Of a DNA stretch of 64,000 nt, positions 17,560 through 27,502 are shown one piece after another (the stretch's first letter is position 1; the number at the start of each line of letters is the position of its first letter). Under the pieces are notes generated by a model. It had not been told where the DNA came from and made no database searches. It worked only from the letters and a program-made list of their open reading frames with translations. The DNA comes from Serpula lacrymans var. lacrymans S7.9 (Eukaryota > Basidiomycota > Agaricomycetes > Boletales > Serpulaceae): NCBI RefSeq assembly GCF_000218685.1, contig NW_006763295.1, forward strand, positions 930,857-994,856. The letters are read 5' to 3'. Both the position numbers and the translations under genes were made by a program.

Positions 17560-20500
17560 ATGTCAAAATTAGACTTCAATAGATGTCCATCAGACTGCAA
17601 CATGGTGGTAAGATTCTTTGATCCTGAAGAAGATCTAGAAACGTATTGCCCTGAGGTCAATCTTGGAGAGGGGGATAGAATCATCCAATTCAATTTCTTA
17701 AACGTTGAAGACACATCCATTCCTGACGTCATGCATCACATCCGCGCTCACGGCACGACTGCACAACAGCTTGCCGAAGCAGCAGGAAAAGACCAGAAAA
17801 CAGGTGGATTCGAAGGCATTGTACCAAAATACCTTCATGAATTCAAAGATGTCTTTGACAAAAAAGAATTTGACGCCCTCCCTGAGAGAAGGCAATGGGA
17901 CCATGCAATCGAACTAATACCAGGCGATCACACAATAGACTGTAAGGTTTATCCATTAGCACTAGGAGAACAAGAACAGTTAGATGCATTCCTAAAAGAG
18001 AACTTAGACTCAGGGCGCATCAGACCCAGTAAATCTCCGATTGCTTCACCATTCTTCTTCATCAAAAAGAAAGACGGCAAACTCCGACCTGTACAAGATT
18101 ACCGAAAATTAAATGAAATCACCATCAAAAACCGATATCCATTACCTCTGATTAATGAACTTGTAGACAAGCTCAGAGGCGCCAAGTATTTCACAAAACT
18201 TGACATAAGATGGGGATATAATAACATTCAGATCAAGGAAGGAGACGAACACAAGGCTGCATTTAGAACCAATTGCGGCTTGTTCGAACCGTTAGTAATG
18301 TTCTTTGGATTGACGAATTCACCAGCTACATTCCAAACTATGATGAATTCTATATTCAAAGACCTAATTGATGAAGGAAAAGTAGTGATCTATCTGGACG
18401 ATATTATGATCTTCACAAAGACGATAGAGGAACACCGAGCAATGACGCGACGTGTACTTCAGATCTTACGAAAACACCATCTATACCTAAAACCGGAAAA
18501 ATGCGATTTCGAAGAAACAGAAACAGAATATCTGGGATTAATCATCTCGGAAAATAAAATCCGCATGGACCCGATTAAGGTGAAGGGAATCCTAGACTGG
18601 CCGGAATGCAAAACAAAGAAACATGTGCAAGCCTTTTTAGGATTCGTTAACTTCTATAGAAGGTTTATCGAAGGATTCGGATCAATAGCGAAACCGCTTA
18701 CTAAACTGACCGGTAAAGAAGAGTTTATATGGGGAAAAGAACAAAAAGAAGCCTTCGAAGAGATAAAAAGAAGGATAAGCACAACCCCCGTATTAGCACT
18801 CCCGACCAATGACGGTCAATACCGAGTAGAAGCGGATAGTAGCGACTATGCTCTAGGAGCAGTACTCTCTCAAGAACAGAATGAAGTCTGGAAACCAATA
18901 GCTTATCTATCTAAATCTCTCAATCCAACTGAAAGAAACTACGAGATATATAATAAAGAACTATTGGCCATTATGACGGCTTTAGAGGAAGAACGCCATT
19001 ATCTAATGGACGCCGCGAAAGAGTTCAAGATCTGGACTGATCATCAGAACCTAACATACTTTAAACAACCTCAGAAGCTCAATAGACGACAGGCAAGATG
19101 GGTTAGCGAACTAGCCAATTATCATTTCACATTACATCACAAGCCAGGCGCTACTCACATCAAAGCCGATCTATTATCCAGACGATCAGACCACGACGAG
19201 GGAAAGAATGATAATGAAAATGTTACCTTATTGAAACCAGAACTATTCTCCATTAATATGACTCTATCACACGAAAAAAGGCAACAGATAGCAATTGACG
19301 ATGCCAAAAATATAGAGATCACAAGATGGATTCATAAAAGGATGAAAAATGTTGACGAACTCGTTCAAAAGGTCAAGGACAAAATAGACAACCGCCAAGA
19401 CGGCTGGTGGACCGATGAAGGACTCATCTACTTCAAAGGTCGCATGTATGTCCCAAAAGACCGAAAACTCAGAGAAACGATCATAAGAGACAATCACGAT
19501 TCCCCAATAGCTGGCCATCCAGGCCGGTATAAAACAAAGGAATTGATTACCCGATGGTACTGGTGGCCATATATGGACAAAGACGTCCAAGAATACGTAA
19601 CCGGATGCGAAACCTGTCAAAGAACAAAAACAGATCATCAAAAAAAGGCCGCACCGTTACATCCGAATGAGATTCCAAGCCGCCCCTGGCAAATCATATC
19701 AACGGATCTCATAGGACCATTACCAGAATCAAAGGGTTACAACACTATCATGGTAGTTGTTGATCGCTTTTCAAAAATGATCAGGATTATGCCAACACAT
19801 GCTGAGTTGAACTCAGAAGGAGTAGCGAGACTATTCAGAGACAATATATTTAAACTTCATGGATTACCCGATAAAATCATCTCAGATCGAGGAGTCCAAT
19901 TTGTCTCTAATTTTATGAAGGATCTCTACACAATGCTAGGTATAAAGGGAAACCCATCAACTGCTTATCACCCACAAACCGATGGACAAACAGAGAGGAT
20001 TAATCAAGAGATAGAACAATATCTCCGAATCTTTGTTAACCATAAACAAGACGATTGGGCAGACTGGTTACCATTAGCAGAATTCTCCTATAACAATAAA
20101 GAACATTCAGCTACCGGCTTCAGTCCTTTTTATTTAAACAATGGGCAGCACCCAAAAATAGTAGAAGGAATTAGGAAAGGAGTAAAGAGTGAGAGTGCGG
20201 AAGAGTTTGTAGAAAGAATGAAAGAAACGAGAGAAGAAGCAGAAAAATCTCTGGCAAAGGCAGCCGAGATTATGAAGAGATCATATGACAAAACAAAAAA
20301 GGAAAGTCTTGAATATGAACCAGGAGACAAGGTTTATGTAGAAGCCGAACACATCACAACTGATCGGCCATCAAAGAAACTGGATGATAAACGACACGGA
20401 CCATTCGTAGTCGAAAAGAAAACCGGACCAGCCGCTTACAAATTAAAACTACCCGGAAAATGGAAAAATGTATATCCAGTATTCAACGAAAAAATCCTCC

Positions 20501-20976
20501 ACCCCTATAAAGAACCAACCTTTCCTGGTCAAAAGAAACCAAAACCTCCACCCCCCGCTGAAGTTGACGGACAAAGAGAATACGAAGTAGAACAGATACT
20601 TGACTCACGATTGAAACGTGGCAAGTTAGAATATCTGGTACATTGGAAAGGATATGGAAAGGAAGAACGAACATGGGAACCTGAGCGAAATGTCAAAAAC
20701 TCGCCAGGACTAGTCAAAGACTTCCATGATCATTTCCCATCCGCTCCACGCCGAATCAATTTCTTACTTCATTATCAACCGTTCGAAAACTTCACAGAAT
20801 TTTCCCATAAACATAGGATATTTAACTGGGAAAATGGCAAACTTGAACCAACCTTTCGGGACGAAAGTTCTAAAGGGGGGGTAATGTCACGATCCTCTTC
20901 TCTTACACCCAATACTTCACCTTTCATCTCCAACTCTGACGTAGAAACACTCATTTCTCCTTATCTTATCATGTAG
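17560..20976 (+). CDS. Pol of element A, RT, RNase H, integrase and chromodomain part
   Basis: An uninterrupted frame of about 1,138 residues in the same phase as the protease part. It has RT with FFFIKKKDGKLRPVQDYRKL and YLDD, RNase H starting near VEADSSDYALGA, an integrase zinc motif (H...H, CETCQRTK), the D,D,E core (STDLIGPLPESKG, SDRGVQF, TERINQE) and a chromodomain (YEVEQILDSR, YLVHWKGYG, RTWEPE). It ends in the 3' LTR. The purine tract AAAGGGGGGGTAA lies inside its 3' end just before the LTR at 20885. The chromodomain probably guides integration to marked chromatin, by analogy with characterised chromoviruses. Confidence 0.9.
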   Translation: MSKLDFNRCPSDCNMVVRFFDPEEDLETYCPEVNLGEGDRIIQFNFLNVEDTSIPDVMHHIRAHGTTAQQLAEAAGKDQKTGGFEGIVPKYLHEFKDVFDKKEFDALPERRQWDHAIELIPGDHTIDCKVYPLALGEQEQLDAFLKENLDSGRIRPSKSPIASPFFFIKKKDGKLRPVQDYRKLNEITIKNRYPLPLINELVDKLRGAKYFTKLDIRWGYNNIQIKEGDEHKAAFRTNCGLFEPLVMFFGLTNSPATFQTMMNSIFKDLIDEGKVVIYLDDIMIFTKTIEEHRAMTRRVLQILRKHHLYLKPEKCDFEETETEYLGLIISENKIRMDPIKVKGILDWPECKTKKHVQAFLGFVNFYRRFIEGFGSIAKPLTKLTGKEEFIWGKEQKEAFEEIKRRISTTPVLALPTNDGQYRVEADSSDYALGAVLSQEQNEVWKPIAYLSKSLNPTERNYEIYNKELLAIMTALEEERHYLMDAAKEFKIWTDHQNLTYFKQPQKLNRRQARWVSELANYHFTLHHKPGATHIKADLLSRRSDHDEGKNDNENVTLLKPELFSINMTLSHEKRQQIAIDDAKNIEITRWIHKRMKNVDELVQKVKDKIDNRQDGWWTDEGLIYFKGRMYVPKDRKLRETIIRDNHDSPIAGHPGRYKTKELITRWYWWPYMDKDVQEYVTGCETCQRTKTDHQKKAAPLHPNEIPSRPWQIISTDLIGPLPESKGYNTIMVVVDRFSKMIRIMPTHAELNSEGVARLFRDNIFKLHGLPDKIISDRGVQFVSNFMKDLYTMLGIKGNPSTAYHPQTDGQTERINQEIEQYLRIFVNHKQDDWADWLPLAEFSYNNKEHSATGFSPFYLNNGQHPKIVEGIRKGVKSESAEEFVERMKETREEAEKSLAKAAEIMKRSYDKTKKESLEYEPGDKVYVEAEHITTDRPSKKLDDKRHGPFVVEKKTGPAAYKLKLPGKWKNVYPVFNEKILHPYKEPTFPGQKKPKPPPPAEVDGQREYEVEQILDSRLKRGKLEYLVHWKGYGKEERTWEPERNVKNSPGLVKDFHDHFPSAPRRINFLLHYQPFENFTEFSHKHRIFNWENGKLEPTFRDESSKGGVMSRSSSLTPNTSPFISNSDVETLISPYLIM

Positions 20977-21243
20977 CCTTCCTTATCTTATCTTCTTATC
21001 TCATCATATGACCCTAAGTCACATGATCACTTACAAATCATCTTACCAAGCTAAACACGATACATCCTCATGTCTATCAGTCAGCGCCTCATGGCTGACA
21101 TGAGTTCTTACATATATAAGTAGACACTCAACGATGTACATACCTTAGCTTTTGATTTCGTCTTTATACACCTGTTCAACTACTTGCTAGAGATTGACGT
21201 TGAGTTGCCTGGTTTCTTCCAGTAGTGCAACTCAGTCGTTATA
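20885..21243 (+). repeat. 3' LTR of element A
   Basis: It matches 6061-6419 with one visible difference. It is preceded by a purine tract and followed by the target duplication CACAC. Confidence 0.92.
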
Positions 21244-21294
21244 CACACCCTGTGCCATGTGTAAGGACCATTTCATTATTTTCTTATCTTCGCT

Positions 21295-21465
21295 ATGTCT
21301 TGGTTCTCGAACGCTTTACCCGTTACACCTCTGGCTCTAGGGCTAGAGGTATCCTTTGCCGTTTTACTTCTCATAGCCCTCACAGGCTTTCTTAACCATC
21401 ACTACCATTTTATATCACAGATCAGAGACTGGGTATCACTCCCAGCCAGCCAGCACACGGAGTAA
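21295..21465 (+). CDS. LTR (U3)-encoded 56-residue membrane protein, LTR D
   Basis: A frame from ATG 21295 (MSWFSNALPVTPLALGLE) to TAA 21463-21465 encodes one hydrophobic helix (VSFAVLLLIALTGFL) followed by a His-rich turn and a polar tail. It aligns with the 59-residue ORF in the LTRs of element B at M-S-W and through the whole PVTPLALGLE block. Over that block, six codons differ and all six changes are silent. Length, membrane topology and place in the LTR also agree. Both ORFs are too short to be picked up by usual length cut-offs. The role is unknown. Confidence 0.65.
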   Translation: MSWFSNALPVTPLALGLEVSFAVLLLIALTGFLNHHYHFISQIRDWVSLPASQHTE

Positions 21466-21682
21466 GGACTGGTAGTAGGCATCTCGCCAACCAGCTCCAA
21501 GCCTCAGTAAAGCCTGGTTATACTAATAACGCCTTATTCAGGATCGTACCTCATTATGAGGATACGGTTCCTGAACACGCGTGACAAACCTCTATTATTA
21601 GTACAAGTCTCTCACCTGCTGATTAATCAAGTTAAAAGTCGTACAATAGTTGTTCTCTCTTTTTCTTATTGGTCGATTGATT

Positions 21683-21744
21683 CCTCAGACCACTTTTCGT
21701 ATATTCTCCTTTCGGTCTGAGGAACAAACAGTTCACTATATAAA
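21683..21744 (+). promoter_or_regulatory. Inverted repeat and TATA box of LTR D
   Basis: Arms CCTCAGACC (21683-21691) and GGTCTGAGG (21714-21722) form a perfect inverted repeat with a 22-base spacer. About 12 bases later comes GTTCACTATATAAAG. The B LTRs have GGTCAGACC and GGTCTGACC at the same place, so both arms changed in step. Confidence 0.6.
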
Positions 21745-22076
21745 GCCTTACCTATTCATGTATGGCTCCTTAGTTTTCTATTACTGAATTTACCCGCTTT
21801 ACTCCTCAACGAAAACCTTTGAAGCTTACCTCTCAAAGTCCTCTGCTCGCTATATTTACTAGTGTCTGTTGACCTCAAGCTCATCGAACCCCTTACTCCC
21901 TGCAAGTGCAGAAGGAGACAGGTTTCGTTTTTGTTATAGTTTATTTTTGCCTCACAGGTATTCATCAGTCCAAACCTCATCATCAGAATATGTCTCAAAC
22001 CTGTTCACAAATGGGCTTATCAGAAACCCCTTGCACATCCAGAAACTCTGTGTTACCAGGCTTGCACATTCCAAGC

Positions 22077-22349
22077 GTAACAGTAGGACCGAGTTTTTTA
22101 TGGGTAAATAACAGGAGGACTCGCTGAGGAGTCTCCTTGATCTATTGGGGTATTTATACTATTACAGACTATTTGTACATATGTACTGTGTGAGAGACTT
22201 GTAGCTAAGAATAAAGAAAAGCAGTGCAGCATGAGAAAGTGGGGTTTGAACAAAATGGAAAGTGCTGCATGGCATAATGTGTGAAAACTACGAAAGAAAG
22301 TTAAGGTGGAGAATGAAATTCAAAGATCCAAAATTTGTGTATTGTAACA
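22077..22349 (-). repeat. LTR of the element C family, inverted
   Basis: On the minus strand it starts TGTTACAATACAC, carries the TTTTCACAC...GCCATG stretch, AGCTACAAGTCTCTCAC, CCCCAATAGATCAAGG and the hairpin AGACTCCTCAGCGAGTCC, and ends near GTTAC at 22077. No matching target duplication was found, so it is a truncated or rearranged copy. It is useful as the uninterrupted reference for the broken 3' LTR of element C. Confidence 0.6.
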
Positions 22350-22805
22350 TGTAGTTGTTGTCGTATAATCAAATATCCTGGCTCTGAGGGCTTCTCTGGA
22401 AACCACAAGAAGAGTTGCTGCTCAGATGGTGTCCCAGTCAAAGCACTGAAAGGCTACAATGATGTGACGCCTCCCTGGCCGCAACCAGTGGGTATTTTCA
22501 CGGATGGGTCCCATTTCCACCCCATATTTTTCCTCTCAATGGTTCACAAAGTATACAAACAAGTTGTTGTACTTCAAATCAACGGAGAGGAGCTCGCAAT
22601 GAAATATCAAGCCCTCTCCATTATGCTGGACCAGTGTTTTGCAAAAAACAAAGATAGAACCATTTTTGCTGGCCCTGAAGGTGCAGCTCTCTTTTGTCTT
22701 TATAACTTCTTGACTCTTAATCCACCCATGCCAGAATTTATTGTGTTGCACAATAGGGAGAAGTATCTTCAAGTTGATTGCTTAGCTGAATGGCTGTTGG
22801 CATAA
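22350..22805 (+). pseudogene. Fragment of an agaric multicopy hypothetical protein
   Basis: An open frame of about 150 codons contains a Cys-rich start (CCRIIKYPGSEGFSGNHK), GIFTDGSHFHPIFFL and a C-terminal LHNREKYLQVDCLAEWLLA. The pattern GIFTDGxxFHP is one I associate with abundant unnamed proteins in Agaricomycetes. The frame starts inside the neighbouring LTR, so its own start is lost and it is probably a 3' fragment. The function of the family is unknown to me. The resemblance is from memory. Confidence 0.4.
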
Positions 22806-23352
22806 GTTCTCATTTTTTTTCATGCTTTTCAGTTCTGTGGAAGTGTTTGCTACGTTTCTATATTGCCTTCATGATGCCTATGTATATGCATGCTTTTATG
22901 ACTACCTACCTACCTAGCTACTTCTCTTCTTTTCCGTGGAGCCTCTCGTCAAAATAAAATAGACTGTGTCAGTTAGTTTTAAAAAGATATCAATTGAACA
23001 GACTTACTTGTAAGGACATGGGGACTTTGGGAAAATTCGGCCAGTTTGCAAACTTTTGAACTTGGTGAAAAAATGTCGCAAGTGCAGTTGTGTGATGACA
23101 GGTCAAAGATTGGTCAATTGGTCAATTGACCAACCGGTGACTTACATAAGACTTCTCTTGGAATGGTGAAGTTGCCCAAGTAAAGTAAAGTATTAGATCA
23201 TGTGATGAGTCGCATGACTGTGAAAATGAAAAGTTGTAAAGTAAAGAAAAGTAAAAGTTCGTATCATAAATGCTAATACCACATTTCAACTCTTGTAATC
23301 TAATAAATATTATCCAAATTTCTAATTACTCATTATTCTTGTTTCACTACCA
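22806..23352. repeat. Repeat-derived spacer
   Basis: No gene is seen. The part from about 23095 to 23270 contains GGTCAATTGGTCAATTGACC, CATGTGATGAGTCGCATGACTG and a GTAAAGTAAAG run like those inside the solo LTR at 2110-2488. It is probably a diverged fragment of the same repeat. Confidence 0.35.
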
Positions 23353-23996
23353 TTACAAAACTTTACAATAAGCTAGGTCAAATCCCATCTCCATCTCTCT
23401 GATAACTAATTCCAAAGGTCCTATGTCTGGGTTGGCCACTACAGGTGAATTATTGCTCCAGATTATTGATAGATCATTTGATAAGTATTGATTCTTCCCT
23501 CTACAAAAAGTTAGGTATGTACTGATTCCACCAGCTACATTGAGTTCAGCTAACTCGCCCTCCAACCAGTCACTACCAGATTTAGCAGATTGTAGAATGT
23601 TTGCCATGATGCATGATGTCGTACAATACAAGCTCACCTTTGAGTAGAAGATGGTGATGGTCAAGAACATGTGAAAGGTCGGAAGCATTCATTTTTCCAA
23701 ATTGTTCATGATCAACCTCAGGATAGGTATATCTCTACGAGAAACACAGTTTTGCATAGCCAGCGCATCTAACGTAGCTGTTCATTACACAGCCTAGCTG
23801 CAAGGTTCGAAATAGGTCAGAAATATCCACCTCAACATCTAATGAGATGACACAGCAAGCGAGATAAGCAATTGTATATCACAGGACCTTGTGCAACTTG
23901 AATCCACTGTCTGATATAGAATGTCTTGACCGTGATGGGGTCGTCATCAAAACCCGGTCTGAAAGGAAGAGACAAGAGTTCGAATTCGATCATCCT
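23353..23996 (-). pseudogene. Decayed agaric multicopy hypothetical gene
   Basis: On the minus strand one segment (about 23890-23975) reads FRPGFDDDPITVKTFYIRQW followed by IQVAQGPVIYN. Further on (23353-23610) another reads NILQSAKSGSDWLEGELAELN. These two patterns occur in this order in a family of unnamed Agaricomycete proteins that I recall. Stops separate them and the C-terminal part is lost, so the gene is broken. Its function is unknown. Confidence 0.45.
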
Positions 23997-24555
23997 TCGT
24001 CGTATCGATTAAGATGTCAAAATGGATGAGACCGCACAGGATTTTGCTGTGTCCGCCGGCAGAGATTGATTAATTTGTTCGCGAAGCTCACTGGTACCGA
24101 CCAGCTGCCAAATAACTGTAGGCACTTGTGCGCTGCAATGCTGTCCAACTGGAACACAGGGTGACAGAATTTATGATGTGCGTACCTCAATCGGAAAGTA
24201 GGCGAACGATTTCGGTCTTTGTTAACTCCAGTAGGCGGTAGCATGGAAAAGACAGCCGTTAGAGTGTCACCACGGAAATGACATAAAATGGGGTGGATGG
24301 AACATGTGTGATATTACGGTGAATGAAGACCGTGATTCATACAAAGACGAGTTTGTTCTGAAGGCGGTGTGCTACGGGTAAGATCAGCAAGTCATGTAAT
24401 GAGCCTTTAGCTCTTGAATCAAGCGTGTACAGTGATGAACGAACACTGCCAGGATACGTTTGAAATGCCGGCCGGCGTTTAACCAAGGGGACTACTCCCA
24501 CGCCTACAATCCTCTGTCCTACAATTTCTCAGCTACAGGTCAGAAATTTCATTTA

Positions 24556-25145
24556 ATGCTTCGTAACCAGACGGGCTTCCGTTGGTCAATGCTACGTATC
24601 AACCGCTTTCCTCAGATCCTGTCCAGGCGAACTTATTCTTACTCCATGACTACTAATGGCGCGGCATCTCCAGGCCCCGTGGAGAAAACGATACGAGAAA
24701 AGGTCAGTGCCTCATAGTCTATTTCTTACGCATCACCGCCTTACATTCGAATACCTGCATCGTCACAGTTAACCAGTTTACTCCAGCCTTCCCAGCTCAC
24801 AGTCACCAATGATTCGTGGCAGCATCGCCATCATGCTCCTATGGTAGCTCAAGGTGGAGGCAATGGCGAATCCCGTATGTCTTCTATTAGAATCAGCCCT
24901 TCACTTTGCTGTCCAGTCTAACGTGTGCTATAGATTTTTCTGTTGAGGTTATCTCAGAAGCATTCAAGGGAAAGGTACGTTCCGAGTGTATGTAGCTTTG
25001 GATACCTTAACCAGTCCAGTAGAGCACAATGCAACGTCATCGCATGATATATTCCGCTCTGTCCGATGAACTTGCTCAAGGTTTACATGCACTCTCCTTG
25101 AGAACCAAAACTCTCGAGGAAATTCAGAACCAGAACTCTGTTTAA
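24556..25145 (+). CDS. BolA-family protein, mitochondrial type
   Basis: Four exons (24556-24702, 24769-24874, 24934-24974, 25023-25145) give 138 residues, all joined at GT-AG introns in phase. The N-terminus is Arg-rich with few acids (MLRNQTGFRW, INRFPQILSRRTY) and looks like a mitochondrial targeting peptide. The BolA domain follows: VTNDSWQHRHHAP, then SHFSVEVISEAFKGK and MQRHRMIYSALSDEL, the last holding the conserved RHR segment. BolA proteins pair with monothiol glutaredoxins in iron-sulphur cluster delivery; the mitochondrial members (Bol1/BOLA1 type) help with lipoate synthase and similar clients. Assignment to Bol1 rather than Bol3 is inference. It stands alone, with repeats to its left. 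Confidence 0.88.
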
Positions 25146-26302
25146 GCTGCGGAAGACTAGTTTCTCTGACGGTGCTGGGATGAAGACCTTGGGCTGTAAG
25201 TGTTATTTGCGGAATCGCGAAGCTTTGGCGCCTGGGATTTAGATTCACAATGGGAATTTGATGTAGTTGTGACCAACTGTCTGCAGGTGTTTCTTGCCAG
25301 CGTCGCAGCTAGGGTTGGATCAGCAACGGGGAGTAGTCATTGCATACAGATTCACAGCATGGAATTAATATTGGATATTTCACTTGCTCGGAACGTACCT
25401 CAGTGGACCTTGGTGCCAAATGACATCTCGTGTGGACTCTTTTCACATAGCCTTGGTGAAGTAGATAGCTACATTGTCTCAATCTGGATTTTTTCATCAA
25501 AGTAGCAGAGCTTAAATCAGCCTCGCTGAGTGCGGTGAGTGCCATTCACCGGATGATTTTGGCGAAGTGTTGGACGAGCAAGTAACGATCCCGGTGCCGT
25601 CTGTTGAAAAGCTAGTTGCTATGGCCAGCCTACGGCTGGGGTATGGCACCTGTCATGCAAAGCATGTGTTGTAAGGTCTCTTTTAAGTGTAGAGTAACCA
25701 CAAGCGAGTATTGGATGCTTTGTTGTGATAACATATTATGATCATGAGCCATTTCAAAGTTGATCGAACATTGATCCGTTATGCCTATTTGGATGGTCAT
25801 TCTGTTCCGTGAGGCGTCTTTCGTCCTGCCATCATGCATCATGCATCATGCATCCATGCATATACAACGGTCTTGAAGACAAAGATGTGTCTTCAACGCT
25901 ACTGCATACTTGCTACGGTATCTGTGGACCAGTTTAGCTGTTTTTGAGGCCGCGCCGACAATGTAACTGGCCTCCAGTACTCGCAGAGGTTACGGTGTGC
26001 ACAGCTGAGGTCCTACAACGACGATCATCTCGGTTGCTGTTCACTCACCACCGTCTTGGTAACCGTGTCCATGCCGTGGTTTATGCTGCTTGCTTGGTGC
26101 GTAGTTTAGAAGAGATTTGGTTGTGCCCCTCAAAGGTTGTAGTACTCGCAGCAGGTTGTCGAAATATCATCACTATCAGCATGATGCAACCGTCGTGGCT
26201 GGCCCTCGCTGCCAGCAATGATCTTCGTTAATAAAGGCCTTCACAAACTCACTATTCCTCCATCCACTTCCTCCCTTTCTTCTTTGTATATCGTCTACCA
26301 CT
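25146..26302. other. Gene-free stretch with a small tandem repeat
   Basis: Several short frames are present without convincing support. A 7-bp repeat ATCATGC occurs about four times at 25831-25859. The 3' part is the likely promoter of the zinc-finger gene. Confidence 0.4.
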
Positions 26303-27502
26303 ATGTATGGCCGTCATCCAAGAGACGATGCGCACCGAAATGAACCTCGGCCAACTCTACCTCCTATTCGCGATTTGTTCGGAGGTAAACAAGCCGTAAA
26401 CTAAGCATTGAGTCTACCGTACTCATACCTTTTCCTTCCAGATGAACTGTCCCTCACCCCCCAACCTTCCTCAACCTCACATTCTCCCCGTATCTCTTTC
26501 TCCCAAATGCACATCAGCGAGAGAGACGGTAGTCCACCCACAAGAGCCAGGTCATCCTCTCACTTTGGGCCACAGCCTGGCTTGCTAGGCCCTGGTTCTC
26601 AGGTATGTCATTCTTGTTTGTCGCTGTCATCGCGAAAGGTCATCTCGATTCTAATTTCAATGCTTTAGAGTACCTATGCTCAACCATCTGCTTCACGACC
26701 TTTGCATCACCCATCCACGTCTTTCCATGATCCAGCTTATGAAAGGCCACATCCCTTCCCCCATCCCTATTCGTCACAGCATCATACCCGCTCTCGATCC
26801 TCTACCGAATCATATCATGACATGCCTCCCTATGGTGCTTACTATCCTCAACCTGGTACCAGTGCTGATGCTCAACTACATGGTGTTACTCGTTCGCATA
26901 GTGGTTCTTTGGTCATCCCAGGACGTGTCCCCGAATCATTGATGGCACATAGGGATATCAGCCAGGTATACCATCAATGCAATAGCTCGCAAGTAACTTC
27001 CGCGTCGTCCGGCATTGATCGTTCCGCTCAAGGCTCGCCAACTGCATTCGCTTCGGCATCGAAATACGAATGCAACTATTGTGGCAAAGGTTTCAGTCGA
27101 CCCAGTAGTTTGAAAGTCAGTCTCTCGGTGATTTCTTCTAGCTTGCTCACCTAACCAATACGACTTTTGCAACGTTGTCCAGATACATCTCAATAGCCAC
27201 ACAGGTGAAAAACGTGAGTCTACCTATTTACACTCTGTCTTTAATAACGCTTATATTTTGCATAAGCTTTCCTGTGCACCTTCGAAGGCTGTGGACGCAG
27301 TTTCAGTGTCTTGAGTAACATGCGCCGACATGCACGTGTACATGCTCATGCCTCTGGACCGCTGCCAGAAGGGTCTCACGATGAATCTAGCGACACGCAA
27401 TCCCATTCGAGCGATCGGGAAGAGCCTTCATCACTTACCCGCCACTCGTCCCACACTGGCAGGATAGCAGGAGCTTCTAGCTCTGATCCCCGCAGGGTCT
27501 GA
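26303..27502 (+). CDS. C2H2 zinc-finger transcription factor
   Basis: Five exons (26303-26384, 26442-26602, 26669-27115, 27183-27213, 27267-27502) encode 318 residues in phase. The N-terminal two thirds are Ser/Pro/His-rich and probably disordered. Two C2H2 fingers near residues 230-285 read [27 protein letters not shown] and PFLCTFEGCGRSFSVLS-NMRRHARVH, joined by the classic TGEKP linker. Two introns fall inside the finger pair, one after the first finger helix start and one in the linker. The Ser/Asp-rich C-terminus ends in DPRRV. Two-finger proteins of this kind bind short GC-rich sites and often act in fungal stress or developmental control. The exact orthologue was not recognised. Confidence 0.85.

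Larger units (their letters stand above)
6061..21243 (+). mobile_element. Element A: Ty3/gypsy chromovirus split by element B
   Basis: Two 359-bp LTRs (6061-6419, 20885-21243) flank gag, pol and a polypurine tract. A perfect 5-bp target duplication CACAC lies at 6056-6060 and 21244-21248. Without element B the element is about 6.9 kb. The gene order gag, protease, RT, RNase H, integrase, chromodomain defines a Ty3/gypsy chromovirus. The LTR copies differ at only one site that I can see, so insertion was recent. It landed in the 3' LTR of older element C. It is probably inactive: gag is split by element B and pol has one in-frame TGA. Confidence 0.92.
21260..21870 (+). repeat. LTR D, related to the LTR of element B
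   Basis: It starts TGTAAGGACC inside the broken 3' LTR of element C. In order it has a CTTATC tract, the membrane ORF (21295-21465), CTTTTTCTTATTGG, an inverted repeat (21683-21722) and GTTCACTATATAAAG. Element B LTR has the same elements in the same order. Overall base identity is low, so this is a separate, older LTR of the same lineage. The right edge is not clear and no duplication of CCATG was found, so it may belong to a deleted element. Confidence 0.6.

Noticed and set aside
23978..23995. GTTCGAATTC resembling the T-loop of a tRNA
   Set aside because: No matching acceptor stem, D arm or anticodon arm can be drawn around it; the same holds at 57356.
25831..25859. ATCATGC repeats as a possible CRISPR-like or satellite array
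   Set aside because: Only about four 7-bp units without spacers; a simple microsatellite.
25944..26231. Plus-strand 95-codon frame upstream of the zinc-finger gene
   Set aside because: Composition is mixed, no domain is visible and it overlaps the likely promoter.
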